From positions 1-64,000 of the forward strand of contig NZ_JABEBY010000007.1 in assembly GCF_046719765.1 (NCBI RefSeq): a DNA stretch of 64,000 nucleotides, written 5' to 3'. Numbering within the stretch: position 1 is the stretch's first letter; the number at the start of each line of letters is the position of its first letter. The stretch is from Halonotius sp046719765 (GTDB taxonomy: Archaea; Halobacteriota; Halobacteria; Halobacteriales; Haloferacaceae). The position numbers were made by a program, and so were the translations under genes. Positions 1 to 7,522 of this stretch are shown here, piece by piece. The notes beneath the pieces were generated by a model that made no database searches, was not told the origin of the DNA, and was given only the letters and a program-made list of their open reading frames with translations.

Positions 1-730
1 AACGTGCTGTTTCCGGCTCATTCCTGTAGATATGCTCCCAGAGAGGTTAAACTAGACAGTCTAAGTCTGAAGCTACACTCAGACGAGAGTAGAAGAAACC
101 GAGGGACGGGTCAATGCCGCGCTGGGTGAAGATGCAGATGTAACAGAGGTTTCCTTCGACCCAGATTTCCTCCTATGGCTGTTGTACAAGTATGACTACG
201 CGGATGATGGAATACCGGGAGCAATCAGTATCGATCAATTGAATTCATCTGAAGTGCAGGGTGATTTAGAACAGTATGGGCACCGTGGTCGTGTAGAAGA
301 CTCCACAAACATCGGTGAGTCGCTACCCATTATCGCTGCCCTGTTGCAAGAGATGGACTTCCGGATGATGGAAGGCTGGTTCAGCTTGAACGGATATTCT
401 CTGAAAGCAGAGATACAGACCACGAGTAGACAGGTCGAATCATCGAGAATCCACATCAAGGTGGAAGGGTCGATTGACGATGCAGAAACGTATCTCAAAC
501 GGGCTCTCCTTGGCCTCTTGTTTGTCCGAGAATTTACTGATCTTTATCAAGAATGGCGGGACGAAATGGATGACGTGGACAAGTACCCGCCATTCAAGTT
601 CTTCGACGACTTAGCTGGGACAGCGGCGAGGAACAACGTCGACCTCAATTTTGACGTTGACGACCTTATCGAAGAATACGAAGAGAAGCGAAATGAAAGG
701 GCAGATCCAACCGAGTTCGATTACCTCTAA
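1..730 (+). pseudogene. Unrecognised gene, 5' end outside window, apparent frameshift near 85-91
   Basis: The frame ending at the stop at 728-730 stays open back to a stop at 68-70. Its upstream codons read like protein (for example VEETEGRVNAALGEDADV) but contain no ATG or GTG start; the first usable in-frame codon is a TTG at 182. The frame open from base 1 reads VKLDSLSLKLHSDE up to about base 87, so removing one base near 85-90 would join the two smoothly. I therefore read it as one gene that starts before the window and carries a one-base insertion or a sequencing error. The C-terminal part is acidic, with a predicted helical stretch (DDAETYLKRALLGLLF). I do not recognise the family. Its codons are more AT-rich than the genes after 2.2 kb, and it is followed by two further unknown genes on the same strand. 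Confidence 0.5.
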
Positions 731-820
731 CACCCGTATAATAATAACCATGGATAACCAACTGAAACGGATGCCCACAAGACCGATGAACGATCAGGAT
801 GAAATAAATGGTGTCTGACT

Positions 821-1450
821 ATGGGGGTTGAAAGCGTCCGAGAAGCATCCGTCACGGCCTCTCTCGAAGCCCCTCAATCAGAGGAATCTGACGAGTTATA
901 TATAGAGCTTCAGCCACCAGAGAGTCCCAGCACTTTTGAGCGGTTGGATGATTACCCGTTCTCTACTCAGGACGTTATACGTGGTCACTACCGGTATGAA
1001 TCATCTCCCCGTATCGGGAGCTCAGAAATAGGTGAGGGAGAGTTCCAGTTACGTACTGAATCAGGGTTAGCGATCCTGCGCACTGAGAGCGATAGGCCCC
1101 GTCCGAAGAAAATCTTTGAAGCCATTGATCAGGTAATCAACAGTGATTCAGACATCAGCCGAGAGTTCGTACCTAATCAGGAGCAAGCATGGGACTTCGT
1201 GGAAAGGGCTGATAGTCTACTCGAAGTAAAGGTCATTACTCCAAGTGGACGCGTTGAATCTGCTAACCAGCTTGATGTCGATTGGGAAGAACTACGGGAT
1301 CGGTATCATATTGAATTAGCGCAGATGGAGTTCGATCATGAGGATGGAATCAGTGTGCGGTACAATGATGATACTCTTAAAATTGAACCAGATAATCCCG
1401 AAGCGCGTGAGTACGTAATTCAAAATTTTGAGATCGTGATGACAGACTGA
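821..1450 (+). CDS. Hypothetical protein, 209 aa, low-GC accessory gene
   Basis: The product is an acidic soluble protein with no signal peptide or membrane segment. I do not recognise the family. The ATG at 821 is preferred because an earlier ATG at 808 is in another frame and terminates at once. Residues about 85-150 (QVINSDSDISREF, AWDFVERAD) and 165-200 (MEFDHEDGISVRYNDDTLKI) run in the same order as segments of the preceding gene (VNAALGEDADVTEV, LLWLLYKYD, MDFRMMEGWFSLNGYSLKA). This suggests distant paralogy, by eye only. It ends 6 nt before the next gene, so the two are probably co-transcribed. Confidence 0.6.
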   Translation: MGVESVREASVTASLEAPQSEESDELYIELQPPESPSTFERLDDYPFSTQDVIRGHYRYESSPRIGSSEIGEGEFQLRTESGLAILRTESDRPRPKKIFEAIDQVINSDSDISREFVPNQEQAWDFVERADSLLEVKVITPSGRVESANQLDVDWEELRDRYHIELAQMEFDHEDGISVRYNDDTLKIEPDNPEAREYVIQNFEIVMTD

Positions 1451-1456
1451 ATAGAT

Positions 1457-2101
1457 ATGTCTCGTTCACCAGACTGGGAAGGAATTCTCCCTCACAACCT
1501 GTATCTATTTTTGAAAGAGTATAGCAGGAGTATCTATTTCACATACAGTTCTCCGCTATCGTCTTTCTTCTGGATCTCGTCTACAATCCCCAGTGCAGTC
1601 ACACTCCCTATCATTGGATCTGCTATTCCATATGCACTCTTAGTCGGACTCGCTCTATTGAGCTTGATTGGTCCGATGATCCTCTATTGGCATCAGAACA
1701 AACCCTTCCACGTAGTTATCGACTGGAACCCCATCGAACCGGAATCCATAGATCATCGGCTAGAGCACAAAAATTTACTGCGGCTTCGTGATCTTGATCA
1801 TCATGAAGATCCGGTTGCCCTTGCGCACATAAATGCGTATTTTGACAAGGATATTGATGAGTATCGTCTAAAATTAGATCCAACTGGGCCGTTGAGCGTA
1901 AAGCCGCGTTTTGCACCCGGCAACTCCAAATATAAGTCCGACAAAAATCAGATAGTATGCAATGAAGTCCGAAATCATGATGTATATTTCCCCCTCGAAA
2001 TAATAGATGAGGGCGATCAGCAAGGGGTACTTGAACCTCAACTTTATATTAAAGATGCACTCAATGACGACACCAAGTTGTTGACAATTGAGGTCATATG
2101 A
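1457..2101 (+). CDS. Hypothetical membrane-anchored protein, 214 aa
   Basis: The N-terminal third is hydrophobic. A stretch at about residues 30-55 (SSFFWISSTIPSAVTLPII) and a stronger membrane segment at about 58-80 (ALLVGLALLSLIGPMILYW) are followed by a soluble, probably cytoplasmic domain of about 130 residues. That domain has beta-like strands (FHVVIDW, EYRLKLD, LYIKDAL) and no recognised motif. It starts 6 nt after the previous stop. Its many AT-ending codons and its place next to two other unknowns mark it as accessory DNA. Function unknown. Confidence 0.6.
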   Translation: MSRSPDWEGILPHNLYLFLKEYSRSIYFTYSSPLSSFFWISSTIPSAVTLPIIGSAIPYALLVGLALLSLIGPMILYWHQNKPFHVVIDWNPIEPESIDHRLEHKNLLRLRDLDHHEDPVALAHINAYFDKDIDEYRLKLDPTGPLSVKPRFAPGNSKYKSDKNQIVCNEVRNHDVYFPLEIIDEGDQQGVLEPQLYIKDALNDDTKLLTIEVI

Positions 2102-2231
2102 CCGAAATAATGCCATTCAGTCAATAATTTTAATCTATCTTTGCACGTCAACCCCATAGAAATCCCTGATCGCTATTATATTCCTTGCTACCGCCTACGT
2201 CACACACCTATTTGAACGTACAAAGCTAATT

Positions 2232-2450
2232 TTAGTAATGATCCAGCGACCGAAAGCTGTCGATGTGGTCGTAGTAGTACGCGAGTGCGCGATGCACGTC
2301 ACTCAACGAGAGATCGGGGTACAACTGCGTGATTTCGTCGGGCTCGTAGCCGCTGTGTTCGTACGCGCTCGCAACGTCTTTCACGCGGACGCCGGTGCCC
2401 TCAATCGTGGGCGCACCGTTGCTGTGGGCCGCGTCCTGTACGATCCGCAT
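2232..2450 (-). CDS. DUF433 family protein (VapB-like antitoxin family)
   Basis: The 72 residues match the DUF433 pattern: a GAPTIEGTGVRVKDV stretch near the start, then DEITQLYPDLSLSDVHRAL and AYYYDH. The fold is a small winged helix-turn-helix. Family members are often found as antitoxin or DNA-binding partners of PIN-domain toxins, but no toxin lies beside this one. The upstream strand has a TATA-like CCTTATTG about 25-30 nt before the ATG. A decayed second copy of part of this gene and its promoter lies at 3268-3339. Confidence 0.8.
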   Translation of the reverse strand: MRIVQDAAHSNGAPTIEGTGVRVKDVASAYEHSGYEPDEITQLYPDLSLSDVHRALAYYYDHIDSFRSLDHY

Positions 2451-2553
2451 ACATCATTGTTCGAGCGGCATCGTCAATAAGGGTATGGACAGACCGAGTG
2501 AGACGGGCCGTTGCTGAACCGAGCAAATTCAGCAGTTGTCTGGGTGTGTACTA

Positions 2554-3219
2554 TCACACACGTTCAGCCGACGCATCTGTATTCACGATCCCGGTCGTGA
2601 GGATATACTGGACGGCCTGTTCAACAGTCATATCGACATCTTCGATCCTGCTGACCGGGACATGTGTGAGATGCCCGCCCATCACCGGATTGGGAGCCAT
2701 CGGGAGAAAGACGGTCTGATACGCTTCGGCATCGTCGCCCATGAGACGGTTGGCGGCCGTCCCGATGCTTTCCGGCGGCGATTCCGACGTGAGAAACGCC
2801 AGGGTGTATGCGTTGTCGGCCGGAAACTCGACCAGTTTCACCTCCCGAAACTGGGCGCCATCCTCGCTGGGATCCAACACCAGATCGCTCATCTGCCGCG
2901 TCGTCTGATAGACCGATCCGATGCCCGGGATCTGTGTCACGTAGCTGTCCACCGTTTTGATGATGTTCTCGCCGACCTGCTGTTGGGCGATCGTGCCGAT
3001 AACCAACACGAGGATCGCAATGAGCACCACGCTCAACGCCTGAATAATAATCACGACGGTGCCCGATTCAACGCCACGCTCCGAGAGTATCCCGCTGATC
3101 GGTGAGAGAACCCCGCCGACGAAACTAAACAGTGACAACAGCACCCACGCTGACACAGCGAGCGGGATAACCACGGCGATCCCCGTCAGAAACCTCGTTT
3201 TGAGATGGTGCTCTGACAT
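2554..3219 (-). CDS. DUF502 family membrane protein
   Basis: The 221-residue protein has two N-terminal membrane segments (about residues 10-35 and 50-80) and a conserved C-terminal soluble domain. That domain contains the family-like IPGIGSVYQTTRQMSDLV and the proline- and glycine-rich FLPMAPNPVMGGHLTHVP. DUF502 proteins occur in haloarchaea and many bacteria; their function is not established. The start is supported by a TATA-like CTTTATCC on the minus strand (around 3243-3250), about 25 nt before the ATG, which fits leaderless transcription. Confidence 0.85.
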   Translation of the reverse strand: MSEHHLKTRFLTGIAVVIPLAVSAWVLLSLFSFVGGVLSPISGILSERGVESGTVVIIIQALSVVLIAILVLVIGTIAQQQVGENIIKTVDSYVTQIPGIGSVYQTTRQMSDLVLDPSEDGAQFREVKLVEFPADNAYTLAFLTSESPPESIGTAANRLMGDDAEAYQTVFLPMAPNPVMGGHLTHVPVSRIEDVDMTVEQAVQYILTTGIVNTDASAERV

Positions 3220-3267
3220 CTACCCCAGACGTGTCGTTGGAGGATAAAGAAGGTTACAGAGGGGGAG

Positions 3268-3339
3268 GACGCGAGCGCACGGTGTACGTCGCTCAGCCGA
3301 TGGTAAGGGTATGACCAGACTGAGTGAAAGGGCCGTTGC
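3268..3339 (-). pseudogene. Remnant of a DUF433 gene and its promoter (internal deletion)
   Basis: Bases 3268-3296 translate on the minus strand to RLSDVHRALAS, matching SLSDVHRALAY of the intact gene at 2232-2450. The differences are mostly third-position transitions. Immediately upstream, 3304-3339 is nearly identical to 2478-2514, the promoter side of the intact gene. Everything between promoter and codon about 48 is missing. It is therefore a deleted duplicate, separated from the intact copy by the DUF502 gene. Confidence 0.6.
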
Positions 3340-3434
3340 ACCCGAAACGGAACCTGAATGCGACAGCGACACGCGATCATCGCCCGCCGGGAACCGCGGA
3401 AACGCCTTTGCCCGTGCACCACGACAGAGTAGAT

Positions 3435-3719
3435 ATGGACTCATCGTCGGCCGACGCCAGCGCGCAGTTCGAGGAGACCGACCCGCCGCCGGCGGTCGAC
3501 AGCTGGCTCGATCTGATCGATCACCTCACCGGGGAGCTCGCCGACAACGGGGAGGCACTCGAATGCGAACTCGACGACGTAACCCTCGACGTGCCGATGC
3601 GGATGCACCCCGACGCCGACACCGCCCGCTGGAAGTTCGACGGCGACGTGACCGTCAGCCTTGGCGAGGTGCGCGTCCCGCTGCGGGAGTGGCGCGAGTA
3701 CTGGGACAACGCCGAATAG
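3435..3719 (+). CDS. Conserved haloarchaeal amphipathic acidic protein, 94 aa
   Basis: The start at 3435 (MDSSSADASAQFEETDPP) is chosen because the protein downstream of it is uniformly acidic, whereas the longer frame upstream is basic and low-complexity. The product has a helical middle (WLDLIDHLTGELADNGEAL) and a C-terminal beta-like part (WKFDGDVTVSLGEVRVPLR) ending in WREYWDNAE. I do not recognise a named family. It is convergent with the SPFH gene, whose stop codon starts at the next base. Confidence 0.6.
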   Translation: MDSSSADASAQFEETDPPPAVDSWLDLIDHLTGELADNGEALECELDDVTLDVPMRMHPDADTARWKFDGDVTVSLGEVRVPLREWREYWDNAE

Positions 3720-4877
3720 CTACTCTGTCTCGATTTCGGGTTCGAGTTCAGCTTCCTCGTCGTCGACCTCGACACCGACGTTCGAGTGGTCGGCCTCCGT
3801 GAGATTCGTCAGGAGTTCGTCGATACTGTCGAGACCAAGGATCGACCGGGTTTCCTCGTCAAAATCACGACTTTCGAGGGCTGAGGCCGCCGACCCGATG
3901 TCACTCCCGCTGAGGTGGCCACCGTAGCGACCGACCAGCGAGGTGAGTTCCTGCGGGATGATGAACGTCGAGGAGTCGCCTTGGCCGATGCGTTCGAGGC
4001 TTTCCATCCCGCGTTCGATGATGGCGCGTTCGCCCATCGATTCGGCGGATTTCGCGCGCAGGACAGTCGAGATCGCATCACCTTGGGCTTCGAGGATCTG
4101 GCTCTGTTTGTCACCCTGCGACCGGATGATGTCGGCCTGTTTGTCACCCTCGGCGGTTTCGACGGCCGACCGGCGTTCACCTTGGGCTTCGAGGATCATC
4201 GCCCGGCGGCGACGCTCGGCGGAGCTCTGTTCTTCCATCGCGCTTTTGACGCCGGCAGCGGGGCTGACCTCTCGGACTTCAACAGCCTCAACACTGATCC
4301 CCCACTCGTCGGTTGGCTCGTCGAGATCGCGGCGGATGCGGCTGTTGATCAGTTCGCGTCGGGAGAGCGTGTCGTCGAGTTCCATATCGCCCAACACGGC
4401 CCGGAGCGTCGTCTGGGCGAGATTCGAGATCGCGGTTTCGTAGTCGTCAACCTCCAGGAAGGCCTTCTTGGCGTCGACGATGCGGTAGTAGACGACGGCG
4501 TCGGCCGTGACCGGCGAGTTGTCGCGGGTGATCGCTTCCTGTGGGGCCACGTCGATGACGCGGGTGCGGACATCGAAAGCGTAGGTGCGGGAGACAAACG
4601 GCGGAACCAGGTTGAGCCCGGGTTCAAGCAGGCTGCGGTACTCGCCGAACACGGTCAGCGCGCGCTTCTCGTAGGCATCGACGATCTCGACCGCGCTGAC
4701 GAGCGTCACCGCGAGGACGAACACCGCGAGGACACCGACAGCAACGATCGGATCGAGGCTGGCGAAGACCAACAGCCCGACGAGGGCGGCCCCGGCAGCG
4801 GCCACCGTTCGCCAGACACCATCGGGGATGTCGTCGGTGAGGGCGGTGAGTTCTTCGAACTCCGAGCGGGAGGACAT
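3720..4877 (-). CDS. SPFH/Band 7/PHB domain protein (stomatin-like)
   Basis: This 385-residue protein has two membrane segments (about residues 24-42 and 44-65). They are followed by a Band 7 domain (EKRALTVFGEYRSLLEPGLN, then VDVAPQEAITRD-type strand and VTADAVVYYRI). A long charged coiled coil follows, with repeats such as EAQGERRSAVETAEGDKQAD. The C-terminal third is acidic. SPFH proteins oligomerise in membrane microdomains and often recruit proteases; many archaeal homologues pair with a NfeD-type protease, but none is adjacent here. The gene is monocistronic by context. Confidence 0.9.
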   Translation of the reverse strand: MSSRSEFEELTALTDDIPDGVWRTVAAAGAALVGLLVFASLDPIVAVGVLAVFVLAVTLVSAVEIVDAYEKRALTVFGEYRSLLEPGLNLVPPFVSRTYAFDVRTRVIDVAPQEAITRDNSPVTADAVVYYRIVDAKKAFLEVDDYETAISNLAQTTLRAVLGDMELDDTLSRRELINSRIRRDLDEPTDEWGISVEAVEVREVSPAAGVKSAMEEQSSAERRRRAMILEAQGERRSAVETAEGDKQADIIRSQGDKQSQILEAQGDAISTVLRAKSAESMGERAIIERGMESLERIGQGDSSTFIIPQELTSLVGRYGGHLSGSDIGSAASALESRDFDEETRSILGLDSIDELLTNLTEADHSNVGVEVDDEEAELEPEIETE

Positions 4878-4972
4878 ACCGGATCAAGGCGATGGCGACA
4901 CTTACGCCTATCCCCCGGTGGTGTGGTCGACACGAAAGGAGTGTTTTTGCGCTCTCGGAACCGAGCGGGTGT

Positions 4973-5506
4973 GTGTTCAGCCTCAACGCCCCAGTTCCGG
5001 GAGCTGTCAAGCGGCTCGCCAGCGATCTCCAGCCGCGGCTCCTCGATTTCGAGCAGGTTCGGGACGACCACACGCTCGTCGTCAAGCGATTTCCGGATAG
5101 TGAGCTGGCAAACGGCCATCCGGAACATCAGTTGGCGACACTGCAGGAACGGCTGCGACCGGTGATCAGCGGGCTGCCCGCAGTCGAAGCCAAGGTCACC
5201 GGGGTCGACGCCTTCGAGCAGCCGGTTCGTGGCGACGGCCCAGTGGTCTATCTCCGAGTTGAGAGCCCCGGGCTCCACCGGATTCATCGGACGCTGACCG
5301 ATGCCTTTGGGATGGTCGATGGACTCGAAGGCGACGACTACACGCCACACGTCACGCTGGCCCGCGGCGGGTCGACCGCGGCAGCAGCAGCCGCGGAGCA
5401 GTTGCGAGAACAGGAGATCGACCCGGTTACCTGGACGGTTTCGGAGCTCGTGATCTGGGACGCTCGCCACCGCGAGCCGGCGGCGCGGTTCGGGCTGCCG
5501 GCCTGA
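4973..5506 (+). CDS. 2H phosphoesterase, 2'-5' RNA ligase (ThpR) family
   Basis: The two HxT/S-x motifs of the 2H superfamily are visible: HTLVVKRF near residue 33 and HVTLAR near residue 125. Together they form the catalytic pair of the family, which acts on 2'-5' or 2',3'-cyclic phosphodiester RNA ends. A GTG at 4973 gives VFSLNAPVPGAVKRL, which matches the usual N-terminus of the family. The frame is open further upstream to an ATG at 4892, but that extension is not family-like. The length of 177 aa is typical. It is divergent from the SPFH gene. Confidence 0.8.
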   Translation: MFSLNAPVPGAVKRLASDLQPRLLDFEQVRDDHTLVVKRFPDSELANGHPEHQLATLQERLRPVISGLPAVEAKVTGVDAFEQPVRGDGPVVYLRVESPGLHRIHRTLTDAFGMVDGLEGDDYTPHVTLARGGSTAAAAAAEQLREQEIDPVTWTVSELVIWDARHREPAARFGLPA

Positions 5507-5520
5507 TGGCTCTCAGGGCG

Positions 5521-6882
5521 TTACCGCGATTCCAGCCGCATCGCCACCGGCTCCTTGGGGTGCATCGTCAACGACCCGCGAAGATTCAGGGCGTCGCCGA
5601 GGTAGTCGAGACGGTACTCCTGGGCCACAGTGGCGAGGATCAGTTTCGCTTCGAGCATCGAGAACTGCTTGCCGATGCAGTGTCGGGGGCCGCCACCGAA
5701 CGGGAAGAATGAGAACCGCGGTCGGTCGGCCGCCCGCTCCGGTGTCCAGCGATCAGGATCGAACTGTTCGGGATTGTCGTACCACCGCGGCGACCGGTGG
5801 ACGACCCACTGCGGCAGCATGAGGCCGCTGCCGGCCGGGATGCGGTAGCCGCCGATCTTGACATCGGCGGTCGCCTCGCGGAACAGGGTGTACACCGGCG
5901 GGTAGAGCCGCATCGCCTCGTTGAGCACCTGCTCGGTGTACTCCAACTGTCGGGCGTCGGCCGCCGTCGGCGTCGACCCATCGAGGACGGAATCGAGTTC
6001 GGCATGGAGGCGACGCTCGACCTCGGGATGTTGGGAGAGCAGATACCACGTGTAGGTCAGCATGAGCGCGGTCGTGTCGTGGCCGGCCAACAGCATCGTC
6101 ATCATCTCATCGCGGATCTGTCGGTCGGTCTGCTCGCCGCGATCCTTCGCCCGGAGCAACAGCGACAGCAGATCCATCGGCTCGTCGGTATCGGCGTCGA
6201 CGGGGGTCTTCGCGCCGGCTTCGTAGCCGCGCCGACGGCGGTCGGCGACGATCTCGTCGATCACCGATTCGAGATCGTCGATCGCCGCCCGGAACTCGCG
6301 GTTCTCGGCGGTCGGGGCCCAGTCGGGGATCAGCCGGCGGAACGGATCGGGCTCGAAGCGCGCGCCCAGCGGTTCGAGATTTTCTTGAACTCGCTGCACC
6401 CGCTCCTCGCTGATATCGGTTCCCAGCATGGCGGTGACGATGATCCGCACCGTGAGCCGGGCCATCTCGATCTGGATGTCGAGACGGTCGCCGTCGTTCC
6501 AGTCGCCGATCGCTGACTCGGTGTGCTCGACCATCATGTCGCCGAGCGTCCGGATGCGACGGCCGTGGAAAGCGGGATTCGCCAGCTTGCGTTGTTGCTG
6601 CCATGTCTCGCCCTCGCTCAACAGCAGGCCATCACCCAGGAGCTCGTAGATCGCGTCGTCGCCGAGATCCAGCTTCGGAAACCGGTCGGGTTCGGTGACA
6701 AGGACGCGCTTGATGTCCTGTGGGTTCGTCAGCATATACAACGGGATCGGGCCGAGATCGAAGGCGACGACATCGCCGTAGGCGTCGGCACACGCCGTCA
6801 TAAACTGGAAGGGGTCATCGGCGAACTGCTGGCCGTTACCGAACAGCGGGACACCCTGCGGACCCGGGGGCCGAATACTCAT
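5521..6882 (-). CDS. Cytochrome P450
   Basis: This 453-residue monooxygenase has all diagnostic P450 elements. These are a proline-rich N-terminus (RPPGPQGVPLFGNG), the I-helix oxygen-binding motif (LLAGHDTTALML), the K-helix ExxR in NEAMRLYPP, and the haem-cysteine loop FPFGGGPRHCIG with Cys at about residue 402. There is no N-terminal membrane anchor, so the protein should be cytosolic. The substrate cannot be read from sequence. No ferredoxin or reductase gene is adjacent. The promoter side shows a TATA-like CTTAATC about 25 nt before the ATG. Confidence 0.95.
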   Translation of the reverse strand: MSIRPPGPQGVPLFGNGQQFADDPFQFMTACADAYGDVVAFDLGPIPLYMLTNPQDIKRVLVTEPDRFPKLDLGDDAIYELLGDGLLLSEGETWQQQRKLANPAFHGRRIRTLGDMMVEHTESAIGDWNDGDRLDIQIEMARLTVRIIVTAMLGTDISEERVQRVQENLEPLGARFEPDPFRRLIPDWAPTAENREFRAAIDDLESVIDEIVADRRRRGYEAGAKTPVDADTDEPMDLLSLLLRAKDRGEQTDRQIRDEMMTMLLAGHDTTALMLTYTWYLLSQHPEVERRLHAELDSVLDGSTPTAADARQLEYTEQVLNEAMRLYPPVYTLFREATADVKIGGYRIPAGSGLMLPQWVVHRSPRWYDNPEQFDPDRWTPERAADRPRFSFFPFGGGPRHCIGKQFSMLEAKLILATVAQEYRLDYLGDALNLRGSLTMHPKEPVAMRLESR

Positions 6883-6946
6883 AGATTCTGTTGGGGATGA
6901 ACGAGATTAAGGGTTCGGCCGACCGCCGGCGAGGCGGCAGCGGGCG

Positions 6947-7159
6947 TCAGAAAAGCGCGCCAAGCAGCAAGAAGCCACCGACCAACAAAAGCAGGTACAC
7001 CAGCCCGCCGAGCGCGTAGAGCTTCCCCAGCGGCTCATCCTCGAAGCCGGTTCGCGGCGACAACAGAAAGAAGACCATCGCCGGGGTCGCCGCGACGATC
7101 CGGCCGATATCCGCGAGGCCGTTGTCGAGATACGTCGCACGAACCTGATCGAGTTGCAT
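6947..7159 (-). CDS. Small two-helix membrane protein, 70 aa
   Basis: The peptide has two hydrophobic segments: a weaker one at about residues 20-34 (IVAATPAMVFFLLS) and a strong one at about 47-69 (LYALGGLVYLLLLVGGFLLL). It ends almost immediately after the second helix. No family is recognised. It lies between the P450 gene and a small acidic gene, all on the minus strand but with gaps, so operon membership is uncertain. Confidence 0.6.
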   Translation of the reverse strand: MQLDQVRATYLDNGLADIGRIVAATPAMVFFLLSPRTGFEDEPLGKLYALGGLVYLLLLVGGFLLLGALF

Positions 7160-7212
7160 TGAGGGAGATGTTGTCGGTCATCCGCAAAAAGGTCTCGGGA
7201 GAAGCGATCTAC

Positions 7213-7470
7213 TTATATCGGCTCATCCGGCTCGTTGTTCTCGGCGACCGACTTGGCTTCCGTCGCATACCGCTCCTGTTGGTCGGGATCGACCGGGGCA
7301 ACGTCGTCCTCGTCGACCTCGATCGCGGCGGTGATCGGCTCGCTCCGCTGTTGGAGCAGCGTGGCCGACAGCTCCTTGCGGAGCTGCTTGGTGCCGTCAG
7401 TCGTCGCATACACAAACGAGATCAGGTTGCGGTCGTCGTACTCGCGTTCGACCAGCCAGAGCCGTGGCAT
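7213..7470 (-). CDS. Conserved haloarchaeal small protein, 85 aa
   Basis: The start at 7470 (MPRLWLVEREYDDRNLI) is preferred over an ATG eight codons upstream because the conserved-looking strand begins there. The protein reads as a small alpha/beta domain (NLISFVYATTDG, then KQLRKELSATLL) with a disordered acidic tail. No catalytic motif is apparent and I do not recognise a characterised family. It lies just downstream of the transducer gene on the same strand, about 50 nt away. Confidence 0.55.
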   Translation of the reverse strand: MPRLWLVEREYDDRNLISFVYATTDGTKQLRKELSATLLQQRSEPITAAIEVDEDDVAPVDPDQQERYATEAKSVAENNEPDEPI

Positions 7471-7522
7471 ACTCGGTGGTGAACCGCCGGCCAAATGGAA
7501 CTGTCGGCTCAGAGAACGGGGA

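Noticed and set aside
2238..3105. Long plus-strand frames opposite the DUF433 and DUF502 genes
   Set aside because: They mirror the conserved minus-strand proteins and are basic or low-complexity in composition.
3186..3444. Minus-strand frames of about 75 codons upstream of the DUF502 gene
   Set aside because: They are basic and lack family features; only the short DVHRALA remnant in one of them is meaningful.
3311..5165. Plus-strand frames of several hundred codons across the SPFH gene
   Set aside because: GC-rich antisense frames of a confidently identified gene; their protein composition is not acidic.
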